A stretch of DNA of 64,000 nucleotides from Rhodothermales bacterium (GTDB lineage: Bacteria; Bacteroidota; Rhodothermia; Rhodothermales; JAHQVL01): assembly GCA_041391505.1 (NCBI GenBank), contig JAWKNW010000008.1:124001-188000 (forward strand), written 5' to 3'. The notes under the pieces are model-generated. The model worked only from the letters and a program-made list of their open reading frames with translations, made no database searches and had not been told where the DNA came from. Positions 43,915 to 52,475 of the stretch are shown here, in pieces (the first letter of the stretch is position 1; each line of letters opens with the position of its first letter). A program made the translations under genes and the position numbers.

Positions 43915-44571
43915 CTATTCGTGCGGGACGCGATCCATGACAGAAAGCACCACCACCACCACCACGGTCGCCGCGAGGAGCAGAACCGGGCCGAAGAGCC
44001 AGAACGTGAGGGGCACGGCGATGAAGTAGGCGCGCATCCCGAACGAATAATAACCGCCGGCCCGCTGCATGTAGCCGATGATGGCCGTTTCGTCGATCAG
44101 CGGGTCGCGTACGGCCTGGGGGACGATCACCTGATAGCCGACATGATTAAACAGCCGGACAGCCATCGCAAAGGCGAAGAAGGCGACGAAGAGATCGCCC
44201 GTCAGCAGCAGCACCTTAAAAAGCCAGAGGCCCGAATGCGACGGAGACAGGATGCCGATCTGCTCGAGCGCCGGCATGAACTTGTCCGCCTGACCCGACA
44301 GGTTGAGCGTGCCGATCATCAGCAGGACCGCCGTGGTCGCAAAAAACGTCGCCGCCATGGTCGAATTCCGGAGCGTCTGAATCGCCAGGAGCGACCGGTT
44401 GGGAGGATCCTCCAGGATGTGCTTCACCCACATGGCGCGGACGGCCTGGTTGGCGTTCTGCATGGTAGCCCCCGGCCGGCGCCGGCCACGAAGCAGGGTG
44501 AAGAAAAAATACCCCAGCAATAGCACTACGCTGGCGGATACGCAGATTAAATCCTGTTGATGATCGAACAT
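43915..44571 (-). CDS. DUF599-family membrane protein
   Basis: A 218-residue protein with four hydrophobic segments. The family block is visible: AMWVKHILEDPPNRSLLAIQTLRNSTMAATFFATTAVLLMIGTL, matching the DUF599 pattern (WV..M......AVQTLRNS.MAAT..A). The last segment, TFWLFGPVLLLAATVVVVVVL, has a run of six V. The start at 44571 (MFDHQQDLIC) places the first helix near the N-terminus; ATG 44598 is also possible. Function unknown. Confidence 0.85.
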   Translation of the reverse strand: MFDHQQDLICVSASVVLLLGYFFFTLLRGRRRPGATMQNANQAVRAMWVKHILEDPPNRSLLAIQTLRNSTMAATFFATTAVLLMIGTLNLSGQADKFMPALEQIGILSPSHSGLWLFKVLLLTGDLFVAFFAFAMAVRLFNHVGYQVIVPQAVRDPLIDETAIIGYMQRAGGYYSFGMRAYFIAVPLTFWLFGPVLLLAATVVVVVVLSVMDRVPHE

Positions 44572-44804
44572 GGACAGCGGCCGAAGGAACGAATTCAAAA
44601 ACGAGAGTTATTGATTATAGAAAAACATCCGATAGCTCTTCTGACAGGATCTCCCCCACTTTCCCCCCCAAGAGGCTCCGGTCTGGTCGCTCTGGCGAAC
44701 GATGCTTCATTAATTTTCGCTTAGAATCATCCCCAAGCTTCGCCAGTCGTGTCAGACGATACGATCTTAACGCATTAAGAGCCACCACATTTACAAGACC
44801 CAAC

Positions 44805-45767
44805 ATGTCTGCCGAAAAAGCCCCGATCGTTACCATCGGGTTGCCTGTTTACAATGGCGCAAAGCATATTCGGGATTGCCTCGACTCGCTGTTGAACCAG
44901 TCCTTCACGGATCTGGAAATCGTTATCCTGGATAACGCCTCAACCGACGAGACGGAAGCCATCTGCCGCGAGTATGCCGCGAAGGACGACCGCATTCAAT
45001 ACCGTCGTCAAACGGCCAATGTAGGCGCTGCAGCCAATTTCAATGAAGTCTTCACGTACGCTCGCGGGAAGTACTTCAAGTGGGCCGCTCACGACGACGT
45101 GTGCGCTCCGACCTTCATCGAAGCCTGCGTGCAGGTCCTGGATGAGCATCCGGATACGGTGCTCGCCTTTACCGGCACGGAGTTGATCAACGACGACGGC
45201 TCCCTCGTCGTGTTCGATCCATCCAAAAATGCGTACGTCGACAGCGGCGGCCGGAACTGGGTGATCTACTTCGAGGAGTCCATGTTCTCCGAAGACCCCA
45301 TCGAGCGGTTCTCCGCGATCCTGACGCGGTCCAAGTTGTGCCACGAGGTGTTCGGCGTGATCCGGACCGAGGCGCTTTCGCATACCTCGCTCATCGGCGC
45401 CTATTACGGCTCGGACAAGGTGCTGCTCGCCGAGTTGTGCCTCCAGGGCCGATTCGAGCAGTTGCTCGACTCGCTGTTTTACCGCCGGTGCCACCCGGTG
45501 CAGTCGAGCAAGCGCCCCATCATGGAACGCGAGCGCTGGATCTCGGGCAAGGAGCCCGGGCTGTTCGTCTTCCCGCAGCGTCATGTGCTCGCCGGCTACA
45601 TCCACGCCGCGCTCCACGCCCGGCTGCCCGTCGGGCAGCGGATGCGCGGACTCAAGGCCGTCCTTCAGTACGCTCTGAGCCCGGAAAAACTCAGCCGGCT
45701 CAGCGTTCGCCACAAGAACAGCTACCTTCGATTCAAAAAAAAAGATCGCCCGGTGACTACCCCGTGA
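44805..45767 (+). CDS. Glycosyltransferase family 2
   Basis: A 320-residue GT-A inverting glycosyltransferase. The N-terminal nucleotide-sugar motif TIGLPVYNGAKHIRDCLDSLLNQSF is followed by ILDNASTDET and the metal-binding AAHDDVCAP (DxD-like). It is the first gene of a plus-strand operon with three methyltransferases, rfbF and an SDR. The 206 bp upstream are AT-rich relative to the rest and should hold the promoter. The lysine-rich C-terminus (RFKKKDRP) contains a run of A and may be prone to slippage. Confidence 0.92.
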   Translation: MSAEKAPIVTIGLPVYNGAKHIRDCLDSLLNQSFTDLEIVILDNASTDETEAICREYAAKDDRIQYRRQTANVGAAANFNEVFTYARGKYFKWAAHDDVCAPTFIEACVQVLDEHPDTVLAFTGTELINDDGSLVVFDPSKNAYVDSGGRNWVIYFEESMFSEDPIERFSAILTRSKLCHEVFGVIRTEALSHTSLIGAYYGSDKVLLAELCLQGRFEQLLDSLFYRRCHPVQSSKRPIMERERWISGKEPGLFVFPQRHVLAGYIHAALHARLPVGQRMRGLKAVLQYALSPEKLSRLSVRHKNSYLRFKKKDRPVTTP

Positions 45768-45807
45768 GTTGAGCCGGTATTTTGCTCCCCCGCACCACTT
45801 TTTCGTC

Positions 45808-46983
45808 ATGCGTTCTGAGTGTCCCAATTGCTCTTCCGGCGCCCTGGAGACGTTTTATAAAGTCCCCCGCGTGCCCGTCCATAGCGTTTTGCTGCTCAAG
45901 GATCAGCGCGAAGCGCGGTCGTTTCCTACCGGCTCCATCGCCCTCGGCTACTGCGGCGTCTGCGGCTTCATCGGCAACAAGGCGTTCGACGGCAGCCTGC
46001 TGAACTATTCCCGCGAATACGAGGAGACACAGGGCTTCTCGCCGACATTCAACCGCTTTCACGAACGGCTGGCGCGCGATCTCATCGAACGCCACGACCT
46101 GCACGGGAAGCGCGTGATCGAAATCGGATGCGGGAAAGGCGACTTCCTCAACATGGTGTGCGCCCTGGGCGACAACACCGGCATCGGCTTCGATCCGAGC
46201 TATATTCCGGAGCGCGACTCCGGCGCCGGCGAGGGACGCGCCACGTTCGTGCAGGATTTTTACTCCGAGGCCTACGCGGACCGCGTGGCGGACTTTGTCT
46301 GCTGCAAGATGACGCTCGAACACATCCCCAACACCGGAGCCTTTATCCGCACCGTCCGCCGCGCTCTCGACGCCCAGCCGGAAGCCCTGGTCTTTTTCCA
46401 GATCCCCGACACGCGTCGCGTGCTCGGCGAGGGCGCCTTCTGGGATGTCTACTACGAGCATTGCAGCTATTTCTCGCCGGAGTCGCTCGATGTCCTGTTC
46501 CGCCGCGCCGGCTTCCGGCCGCTGCGGACCTGGACGGACTACGACGATCAGTACCTGATGATCGAAGCCGTCCCGGATGCGCCCGACCACGACCGGTTGC
46601 CGGACCTCACCGAGCTGCGCAGCCTCGTCGACCGCTTCGCCGGCACGATCCAGGGCGTCCTGACCGACTGGCGCAGCCGGCTCGCCGCCTGGCGCGATCG
46701 GGGCGAACGCGTCGTGCTGTGGGGCGGCGGATCCAAAGCCGTCGCCTTCGTCACCACCCTCGGCGTAGGGGATGAAATCGCCTGCGCGGTCGACATCAAC
46801 CCGTATAAACACGGCTCCTTCCTGGCCGGCACCGGGCACCCGGTCGTCGGGCCGGACGCGCTCATCGCCGATCCTCCCGATCGCGTGATCGTCATGAATC
46901 CCGTCTACATGGAAGAGATCAGGCGCAGTCTCGACGAGCGCGGTCTGCGCCCCGCGCTCGAACCCATTACCGAGTACGCCTGA
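45808..46983 (+). CDS. SAM-dependent C-methyltransferase with zinc-binding N-terminus (copy 1)
   Basis: A 391-residue protein. The N-terminus has two zinc CxxC pairs (CPNC and CGVC). The SAM motif is VIEIGCGKGDFLNMVC. The C-terminal domain (about 280-390) has VVLWGGGSKAVAFVTTLG and ACAVDINPYKHG, the Rossmann-like C-methyltransferase C-terminal domain of TylCIII/NovU-type sugar enzymes. Start chosen at ATG 45808; TTG at 45769 is possible but overlaps little context. It is closely related to the next gene (46989), so the pair arose by duplication. Likely methylates a deoxysugar intermediate. Confidence 0.9.
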   Translation: MRSECPNCSSGALETFYKVPRVPVHSVLLLKDQREARSFPTGSIALGYCGVCGFIGNKAFDGSLLNYSREYEETQGFSPTFNRFHERLARDLIERHDLHGKRVIEIGCGKGDFLNMVCALGDNTGIGFDPSYIPERDSGAGEGRATFVQDFYSEAYADRVADFVCCKMTLEHIPNTGAFIRTVRRALDAQPEALVFFQIPDTRRVLGEGAFWDVYYEHCSYFSPESLDVLFRRAGFRPLRTWTDYDDQYLMIEAVPDAPDHDRLPDLTELRSLVDRFAGTIQGVLTDWRSRLAAWRDRGERVVLWGGGSKAVAFVTTLGVGDEIACAVDINPYKHGSFLAGTGHPVVGPDALIADPPDRVIVMNPVYMEEIRRSLDERGLRPALEPITEYA

Positions 46984-46988
46984 TTGCC

Positions 46989-48143
46989 ATGTCGAACTGC
47001 CCGGTCTGTCACGCCCCCCGCCCGACCGATGTCGTCGTCATCGATCGGGTGCCGGTACTCTGCAACGAATTGCACGACAGCGAAGCGTCCGCCCTCAACG
47101 CCGTCCTCGGAGACCTGCACGTCGTCTTTTGCACCCGCTGCGGCCACCTCTTCAACGCGGCGTTCGACCCCGCGCGGATCGACTACACGACCACCTACGA
47201 AAACTCGCTCCACCACTCTCCGCGCTTTCAGGCCTTCGCCGATGCGCTGGCGGACGAGCTGGCGGAGCGGTACGCGCTGAAGGATCGCACGGTCGTCGAG
47301 ATCGGGTGCGGGCAGGGCGACTTCCTGAAGCTCCTCTGCGCGCGCGGCGGATGCGACGGGATCGGCTTCGATCCGAGCTATATCGGCCCCGACGTCGTGT
47401 CGGACCGCGTGCGGATCGCCCGCGCGGCCTACGCGCCCGCGTACGCCGACCTCGACGCGGCGATGGTCTATTGCCGGCATGTGCTCGAACACATCCCCGA
47501 CCCCGCCGGCTTCATTCGCAGCCTGCACGATACCATCGCCGGCCGGCCGGACACGGTCGTCTACATGGAAGTGCCGAACACCATGGCCACCCTCCGCGAG
47601 GACGCCATCTGGGATCTGATTTACGAACACTGCGGCTACTACACGCCCGAGTCGATCGCCTACCTCTTCGCCTCGAACGGCTTCGAGGTGCTCCGCGTGA
47701 CGCCGCGGTACGCCGGCCAGTTTCTCTCGATCGAGGCGCGCCCGCTGCCTGAACGGAAGCCGGCGCAGGAGCCCGACACGACGGGCCTGGCCCGCGACGT
47801 GGCCGCCTTCGCGGACGCCTACCGGGCGAAGATCGCGCGCTGGTCCGACGAGCTTCGCGCCGTCGCGTCGGCCGGCAGGCGGGCCGTGATCTGGGGCGCC
47901 GGCTCGAAGGGCAACACGTTCCTGAACACCGTGGGCCGGCTGGCGGACATCGCCTACGCCATCGACATCAATCCCCGCAAGCTGGGAAAATTCATCACGG
48001 GCACCGGGCAGGAAATCCGCCCTCCCGAGTTTTTAACCACCTACAAACCCGACGTCGTCATCCTGATGAATGCCATCTACCAGGAGGAAGTTCGCCAGAC
48101 GCTGGCCACCATGAACCTCACCCCCCAACTGATCACGGCCTGA
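46989..48143 (+). CDS. SAM-dependent C-methyltransferase (copy 2)
   Basis: A 384-residue paralogue of the previous gene, starting 5 bp after it. Zinc pairs CPVC and CTRC are present. The SAM motif is VVEIGCGQGDFLKLLC. Shared blocks with copy 1 are GIGFDPSYI and YEHC-YxxPES, and the C-terminal domain has VIWGAGSKGNTFLNTVG with AYAIDINPRKLGKFI. Both catalytic and C-terminal domains look intact. Two paralogues in tandem may act on different positions or different sugars. Confidence 0.9.
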   Translation: MSNCPVCHAPRPTDVVVIDRVPVLCNELHDSEASALNAVLGDLHVVFCTRCGHLFNAAFDPARIDYTTTYENSLHHSPRFQAFADALADELAERYALKDRTVVEIGCGQGDFLKLLCARGGCDGIGFDPSYIGPDVVSDRVRIARAAYAPAYADLDAAMVYCRHVLEHIPDPAGFIRSLHDTIAGRPDTVVYMEVPNTMATLREDAIWDLIYEHCGYYTPESIAYLFASNGFEVLRVTPRYAGQFLSIEARPLPERKPAQEPDTTGLARDVAAFADAYRAKIARWSDELRAVASAGRRAVIWGAGSKGNTFLNTVGRLADIAYAIDINPRKLGKFITGTGQEIRPPEFLTTYKPDVVILMNAIYQEEVRQTLATMNLTPQLITA

Positions 48144-48156
48144 CGGTCCACTGCAT

Positions 48157-48930
48157 ATGAAAGTAGCAATCCTGGCCGGCGGGAAGGGCTCGCGGCTTTC
48201 CGAAGAAACCCAGCTCAAGCCGAAACCGATGGTGGAGATCGGCGATCACCCGATCCTCTGGCACATCATGCGCCACTACGCGCACTACGGCTTCAACGAC
48301 TTTGTGGTGGCGCTCGGGTACAAGGGCGACGTCATCAAGAAGTACATGGTCGATTACTGCTCCCTGCACGACAACCTGACCGTCCACCTCGGCAGCGGAA
48401 AGGTCGACCACCACGGCCGCTCGGGGAGCCCGGACTGGAACGTCGATCTGATCGACACCGGCTCCGAGACGCTCACGGCCGGCCGCATCAAGCGGCTCGA
48501 GCCCTATCTGGGCAACGACACGTTCATGCTCACCTGGGGCGACGGCGTATCCGATGTGAACCTGCACAATCTGCTCGCCTTTCACAAGGCCCACGGCAAG
48601 CTGGCTACGGTGACGCTGGTGCGTCCGCCGGCGCGCTACGGCCACGTCGAACTGGACGACAACCGGGTCGTCCGCTTCACCGAGAAACCTCAGACGGCCG
48701 AAGGCTGGATCAACGGCGCGTTTTTCGTGCTGGAGCCCGGCGTTTTCGACTACATCGAGGGAGACGTCATGTGGGAGCAGGCGCCCATGGAGCGCCTCGC
48801 CGCGGAAGGCCAGTTGATGGCCTATAAACACTATTCGTTCTGGCAGTGCATGGACACGCTGCGCGAAAAACATATTCTCGAAACCATGTGGGATTCAGGC
48901 CACGCGCCGTGGAAGATCTGGGAAGACTGA
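48157..48930 (+). CDS. rfbF: Glucose-1-phosphate cytidylyltransferase
   Basis: A 257-residue enzyme that makes CDP-glucose from CTP and glucose 1-phosphate, the entry to CDP-deoxysugars. The nucleotidyltransferase signature LAGGKGSRLSEETQLKPKPMVEIG is at the N-terminus, and LTWGDGVSDVNLHNLLAFHKAHGKLATVTLVRPPARYGHVE and WINGAFFVLEPGVFDYIEGDVMWEQAPMERLA are RfbF-typical. The length matches the family. The gene is flanked by methyltransferases and an SDR, consistent with CDP-sugar modification. The usual next enzyme, CDP-glucose 4,6-dehydratase (RfbG), is not recognised in this window. Confidence 0.95.
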   Translation: MKVAILAGGKGSRLSEETQLKPKPMVEIGDHPILWHIMRHYAHYGFNDFVVALGYKGDVIKKYMVDYCSLHDNLTVHLGSGKVDHHGRSGSPDWNVDLIDTGSETLTAGRIKRLEPYLGNDTFMLTWGDGVSDVNLHNLLAFHKAHGKLATVTLVRPPARYGHVELDDNRVVRFTEKPQTAEGWINGAFFVLEPGVFDYIEGDVMWEQAPMERLAAEGQLMAYKHYSFWQCMDTLREKHILETMWDSGHAPWKIWED

Positions 48931-48972
48931 GACCCGCCCGGCGCACCCTGCAACGATAAAACCAACGTTACC

Positions 48973-50010
48973 ATGCGTATTCTTGTAACCGGACATAAAG
49001 GCTATATCGGGACGGTCCTCGTTCCGATGATGCTCGAGGAAGGATTCGACGTCGTCGGGCTGGACAGCGGTCTGTTCGACGAATCGACCTACGGCCCCGA
49101 GCCCGTCACCATCCCGACCATCGACCGGGACGTGCGCGACGTGAAGGCGGCGGACCTCGACGGGTTCGACGCCGTGTTTCACCTCGCCGGCCTGTCGAAC
49201 GACCCGATGGGCGACTTCAACCCCGACCTCACGTACGACATCAACCACCAGGCTTCGGTGCATCTGGCGAAGCTGGCCATGGCCGCCGGCGTCGAGCGCT
49301 TCGTGTTCTCGTCGTCCTGCAGCACCTACGGCGCCGCCGGCGACGACTACATCGACGAATCGGCCGATTTTAACCCGGTGACGCCGTACGGCCGCTCGAA
49401 GGTGCTCGTCGAACAGGACCTCGCCAAACTGGCCTCCGATGCGTTCACGCCCACGTACTTGCGCAACGCGACCGCCTACGGGTTTTCGCCGCGCATCCGG
49501 TTCGACCTCGTGCTGAACAACCTCGTCGCCTGGGCCTTCACGACCGGCGAGGTGCTCCTGAAGAGCGACGGCACCCCGTGGCGCCCCCTCGTGCACATCG
49601 CCGACATCTCGAAGGCGTTTATCGAAGCGGTGAAGGCGCCGCGCGAGCTGGTCCACAACCAGGCGTTCAACATCGGCCGGACCGACGAGAACTTCCGCAT
49701 CCGCGAGATCGCCGAAATCGTCCGCGACACCGTGCCCGGGTGCGAACTGGCCTTCGCCGAGGGCGCCGGCCCGGACACCCGCACCTACCGCGTCAACTGC
49801 GACAAGGTCCGCAAGACCCTGCCGGGCTTCGAGCCGGCATGGACGGTCCGCCGCGGGGCGCAGGAGCTGTACGAAGCCTATAAAGCGATCGGCCTCCGCG
49901 CCGAGGACTTCGAAGGGCCGCGCTACCGCCGGCTCGCCAAGCTCCACGAACTGATTCGCTCTGGCCGCCTCAACGACCAGCTTTTCTGGACCCAGCCCAC
50001 GGCCGCCTGA
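48973..50010 (+). CDS. NAD-dependent epimerase/dehydratase (extended SDR)
   Basis: A 345-residue extended SDR acting on a nucleotide sugar. NAD-binding motif VTGHKGYIGTVLVP is at residues 5-18; the catalytic tyrosine motif is TPYGRSKVLVE. FSSSCSTYGAAG gives the Ser/Thr of the triad. It sits between rfbF and a third methyltransferase, with which it is nearly contiguous (1 bp). It may be the dehydratase or reductase step of the CDP-sugar pathway, but the sequence does not fix which. Confidence 0.92.
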   Translation: MRILVTGHKGYIGTVLVPMMLEEGFDVVGLDSGLFDESTYGPEPVTIPTIDRDVRDVKAADLDGFDAVFHLAGLSNDPMGDFNPDLTYDINHQASVHLAKLAMAAGVERFVFSSSCSTYGAAGDDYIDESADFNPVTPYGRSKVLVEQDLAKLASDAFTPTYLRNATAYGFSPRIRFDLVLNNLVAWAFTTGEVLLKSDGTPWRPLVHIADISKAFIEAVKAPRELVHNQAFNIGRTDENFRIREIAEIVRDTVPGCELAFAEGAGPDTRTYRVNCDKVRKTLPGFEPAWTVRRGAQELYEAYKAIGLRAEDFEGPRYRRLAKLHELIRSGRLNDQLFWTQPTAA

Positions 50011-50011
50011 G

Positions 50012-51256
50012 ATGTCTGATTCCACGCTCTACCGGGTAGAGACCCAGTGCCGCGCCAGCGGCTCGACCAACCTGCAACCCGTGATCGCCTTCGGCGAGAC
50101 CCCGCTCGCCGACCGGCTGCTCACGAAAGCCCAGCTCGCCGATCCGGAGATCCTGGCGCCGCTGACGCTCATGTTCTGCCCGGATTCCGCGCTCGTGCAG
50201 ATCGCCGAGACGGTCGATCCCCGGGTCCTGTTCTACGCGGAATACCCGTACTTCTCGTCCGTCTCGCCGTCGCTCGTCGCCCACTTCCGCGGCAGCGCCG
50301 AGCACATCATGGCCACGCGCCCCCTCGGGCCGGACAGCCTCGTCGTCGAGGCCGCCAGCAACGACGGGTACATGCTCAAGAACTTCGCGGAACGCGGCAT
50401 CCCCGTGCTGGGGATCGACCCGGCCGAGGCGCCGGTAGAGGCCGCCCGGAAAGCCGGCATCCCGACCCGCTGCACCTTCTTCGGACGCGAACTGGCGGAA
50501 GAACTCGTGCAGGAAGGGCACCGCGCCGATATTTTCCTCGCCAACAACGTCCTCGCGCATGTGCCCGACCTCAACGGCTTCGTGCAGGGCATCCGGACGA
50601 TCCTGAAGGATACCGGCGAGGCCGTGATCGAGGCGCCGTATGTGGTGGATCTCGTCGACCACGGCGAATTCGACACCATCTACCACCAGCACCTGTGTTA
50701 CTTCTCGGTGACGGCGCTGGATCGCCTCTTCCGCCGGCACGGGCTGTTCCTGAACGACGTCGAGCGCACCCGCATCCACGGCGGATCGCTGCGGATCTAC
50801 GTCGGAAAACGGGAGAACGTGCAGCCGGTGGTGACGACCCTGCTGAAGGAAGAGCAGGAGCGCAAGGTCGACCGGATCGACTTCTACCTCGATTTCGCGG
50901 AGCGCATCGAGCGCATCCGCACCGGGCTGCTAACGATTCTGGACCAGCTGAAGGCCGAGGGCAAGCGCATCGCCGGCTACGGCGCCGCCGCCAAGGCCAC
51001 CACCCTGCTCAGCTATTTCGGCATCGGGACGAACTACCTCGACTATGTGGTCGACCTCAATCCCTACAAACAGGGGCGTTACATGGGCGGCAACCACCTC
51101 CCGATCCTGCCCCCGGCCCACCTCCTCGAAGACCGTCCCGACTACACCCTGATCCTGGCCTGGAACTTCGCCGAAGAAATCATGCGCCAGCAAACCGCCT
51201 ACCGCGAAGCCGGCGGCCGCTTCATCGTCCCAATCCCAACGCCGAAGGTGGTGTGA
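50012..51256 (+). CDS. TylCIII/NovU-type sugar C-methyltransferase, degenerate zinc site
   Basis: A 414-residue protein with the full family order: N-terminal putative zinc-binding domain, SAM domain (VVEAASNDGYMLKNF, GIDPAEAPVEAARKAG) and C-terminal domain (GYGAAAKATTLLSYFGIG, YVVDLNPYKQGRYMGG). The catalytic-type segment is VVDLVDHGEFDTIYHQHLCYFS. The N-terminal zinc ligands are altered: the usual CRxCG reads CRASG, and the second pair reads FCPDSALVQI instead of FCPDCxLVQL, so both second cysteines are lost. The stop codon is directly followed by a 7-bp tandem array. Probable last enzyme of the operon. Confidence 0.92.
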   Translation: MSDSTLYRVETQCRASGSTNLQPVIAFGETPLADRLLTKAQLADPEILAPLTLMFCPDSALVQIAETVDPRVLFYAEYPYFSSVSPSLVAHFRGSAEHIMATRPLGPDSLVVEAASNDGYMLKNFAERGIPVLGIDPAEAPVEAARKAGIPTRCTFFGRELAEELVQEGHRADIFLANNVLAHVPDLNGFVQGIRTILKDTGEAVIEAPYVVDLVDHGEFDTIYHQHLCYFSVTALDRLFRRHGLFLNDVERTRIHGGSLRIYVGKRENVQPVVTTLLKEEQERKVDRIDFYLDFAERIERIRTGLLTILDQLKAEGKRIAGYGAAAKATTLLSYFGIGTNYLDYVVDLNPYKQGRYMGGNHLPILPPAHLLEDRPDYTLILAWNFAEEIMRQQTAYREAGGRFIVPIPTPKVV

Positions 51257-51339
51257 CACTGGACACTGGACACTGGACACTGGACACTGGACACTGGACA
51301 CTGGACACTGGACACTGGACACTGGACACTGGACACTGG
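51256..51339. repeat. Perfect (ACACTGG)12 tandem array
   Basis: Twelve exact copies of the 7-mer ACACTGG begin on the last base of the methyltransferase stop codon. The right counterpart is a short degenerate reverse arm, CCAATGTCCAATGACC (51387-51402), giving the same inverted layout as the arrays at 17.2 and 21.4 kb. No ORF here is credible. Confidence 0.95.
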
Positions 51340-51402
51340 ACGAACGCGTCGCTCCAGGCAGGTTCCCCATGAATCGTGCCCGATGACCAATGTCCAATGA
51401 CC

Positions 51403-51512
51403 GCGCCCGAAGGGCGCTCATGACACGGCCCACGGCCGTTCATGCCCAATGACCGCGCCCAAAGGGCGCCATGACCGCGCCCGTTGGGCGCTCATGTCCC
51501 GCCCAACGGGCG
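51403..51512. repeat. Five tandem mini-hairpins
   Basis: Five short palindromes with 3-nt loops follow each other with centres 22-30 bp apart: GCGCCC-GAA-GGGCGC (51403-51417), ACGGCC-CAC-GGCCGT (51425-51439), GCGCCC-AAA-GGGCGC (51455-51469), GCGCCC-GTT-GGGCGC (51477-51491) and CGCCC-AAC-GGGCG (51500-51512). They are joined by NCATGNC-like linkers. They lie between converging genes and may serve as terminators. Confidence 0.85.
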
Positions 51513-51519
51513 CTCCCCC

Positions 51520-52335
51520 TCAATACAACGCCATTTCAAACATCCGGCGATGTTTGCGCGTCAGGGGGTGGTGCGGACCGAGGACGCCGAAGAGGGCGAC
51601 ACAGGCCTTGCGTGAGACGTCGTCGAGGTAGTAGCGGTCTTTCATGATGACGGCGATGAAGCGGGACAGCGCGGCATCCAGATCGCCGGAGGCGAGCGCT
51701 TCGACGGCCTGCAGGTACTCGGGCCGGGCGATGCCCTCCGGCATCGACGCCGGCTCGCCGGCCTGCCGGCGCATGTTCGCGAGCAGGACGATGCCTTCGA
51801 CAAACTGAAGCGCCGCCGCATCGGAGGGCTCCACGCCCTCGACGAGGCGCGCGGCTTCGTCAATGTCGCGGCCGGCCACGATCTGCGCAAGCAGCAGCCG
51901 CGCCTCGCCGTGATCCGGGTGGTGCTGCAGCAGCACATCGAGCACCTCTTCGGCCCTCGCCACGTCGCCGGCCTGCAGCAACTGCTGCGCCGTCAGCAGA
52001 TCCTGGCGCTCCTCGGACGGAATCGACGCGTCCAGCCACTGCCGGATTTCGTGCTCGGGCTTGGCGCCGACAAACTCGCTCACCACCTGCCCCTTCGAGA
52101 ACAGCTTCACCGCCGGGATGCCGCGGATGCCGAACTGCATCGACAGCTCCGGCTGCTCGTCCGTGTTCAGCTTGGCCAGTTTCCAGCGATCGCGCTGCTC
52201 GGTGGCCAGGCGCTCCAGGATCGGCCCCAGCATCCGGCACGGGCCGCACCAGGGCGCCCAGAAATCGACGAGCACGGGCATCTCGTAACTCGCCTCGATC
52301 ACTTCCGATTCAAAATCGATAACATCGTACTGCAT
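51520..52335 (-). CDS. cnoX: Thioredoxin-TPR chaperone, CnoX/YbbN-like
   Basis: A 271-residue protein with an N-terminal thioredoxin fold (VLVDFWAPWCGPCRMLGPILERLA) and a C-terminal TPR-like helical region (about 110-270: DLLTAQQLLQAGDVARAEEVLDVLLQHHPDHGEARLLLAQIVAG). This two-part layout is that of CnoX/YbbN, which protects proteins from oxidation and hands them to chaperones. The active site WCGPC keeps both cysteines, unlike E. coli CnoX. Start at 52335 (MQYDVIDFE); an ATG at 52371 would add 12 residues. Cytoplasmic, no signal peptide. Confidence 0.9.
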   Translation of the reverse strand: MQYDVIDFESEVIEASYEMPVLVDFWAPWCGPCRMLGPILERLATEQRDRWKLAKLNTDEQPELSMQFGIRGIPAVKLFSKGQVVSEFVGAKPEHEIRQWLDASIPSEERQDLLTAQQLLQAGDVARAEEVLDVLLQHHPDHGEARLLLAQIVAGRDIDEAARLVEGVEPSDAAALQFVEGIVLLANMRRQAGEPASMPEGIARPEYLQAVEALASGDLDAALSRFIAVIMKDRYYLDDVSRKACVALFGVLGPHHPLTRKHRRMFEMALY

Positions 52336-52475
52336 AGCATACCACGGCTCTGCCCGAACCGCCTCCATCAATAAATGCCAAAATGGCGTGCTTTACTGAA
52401 ACCAAAGGGCGTTTTCTCCTTTTCACATCTGCCAAACACGCACTCTCCTGTACGAACAACACCCCATCATAGATC

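Noticed and set aside
42217..44523. A 768-codon plus-strand frame opposite three minus-strand genes
   Set aside because: Antisense of proteins with clear signal peptide, lipobox and DUF599 motif; no motif of its own.
51256..51339. A repetitive peptide (SSVQCPV repeats) encoded on the minus strand across the 7-bp array
   Set aside because: A 7-bp unit read in frame always gives a 7-residue repeat; there is no start, domain or context to support translation.
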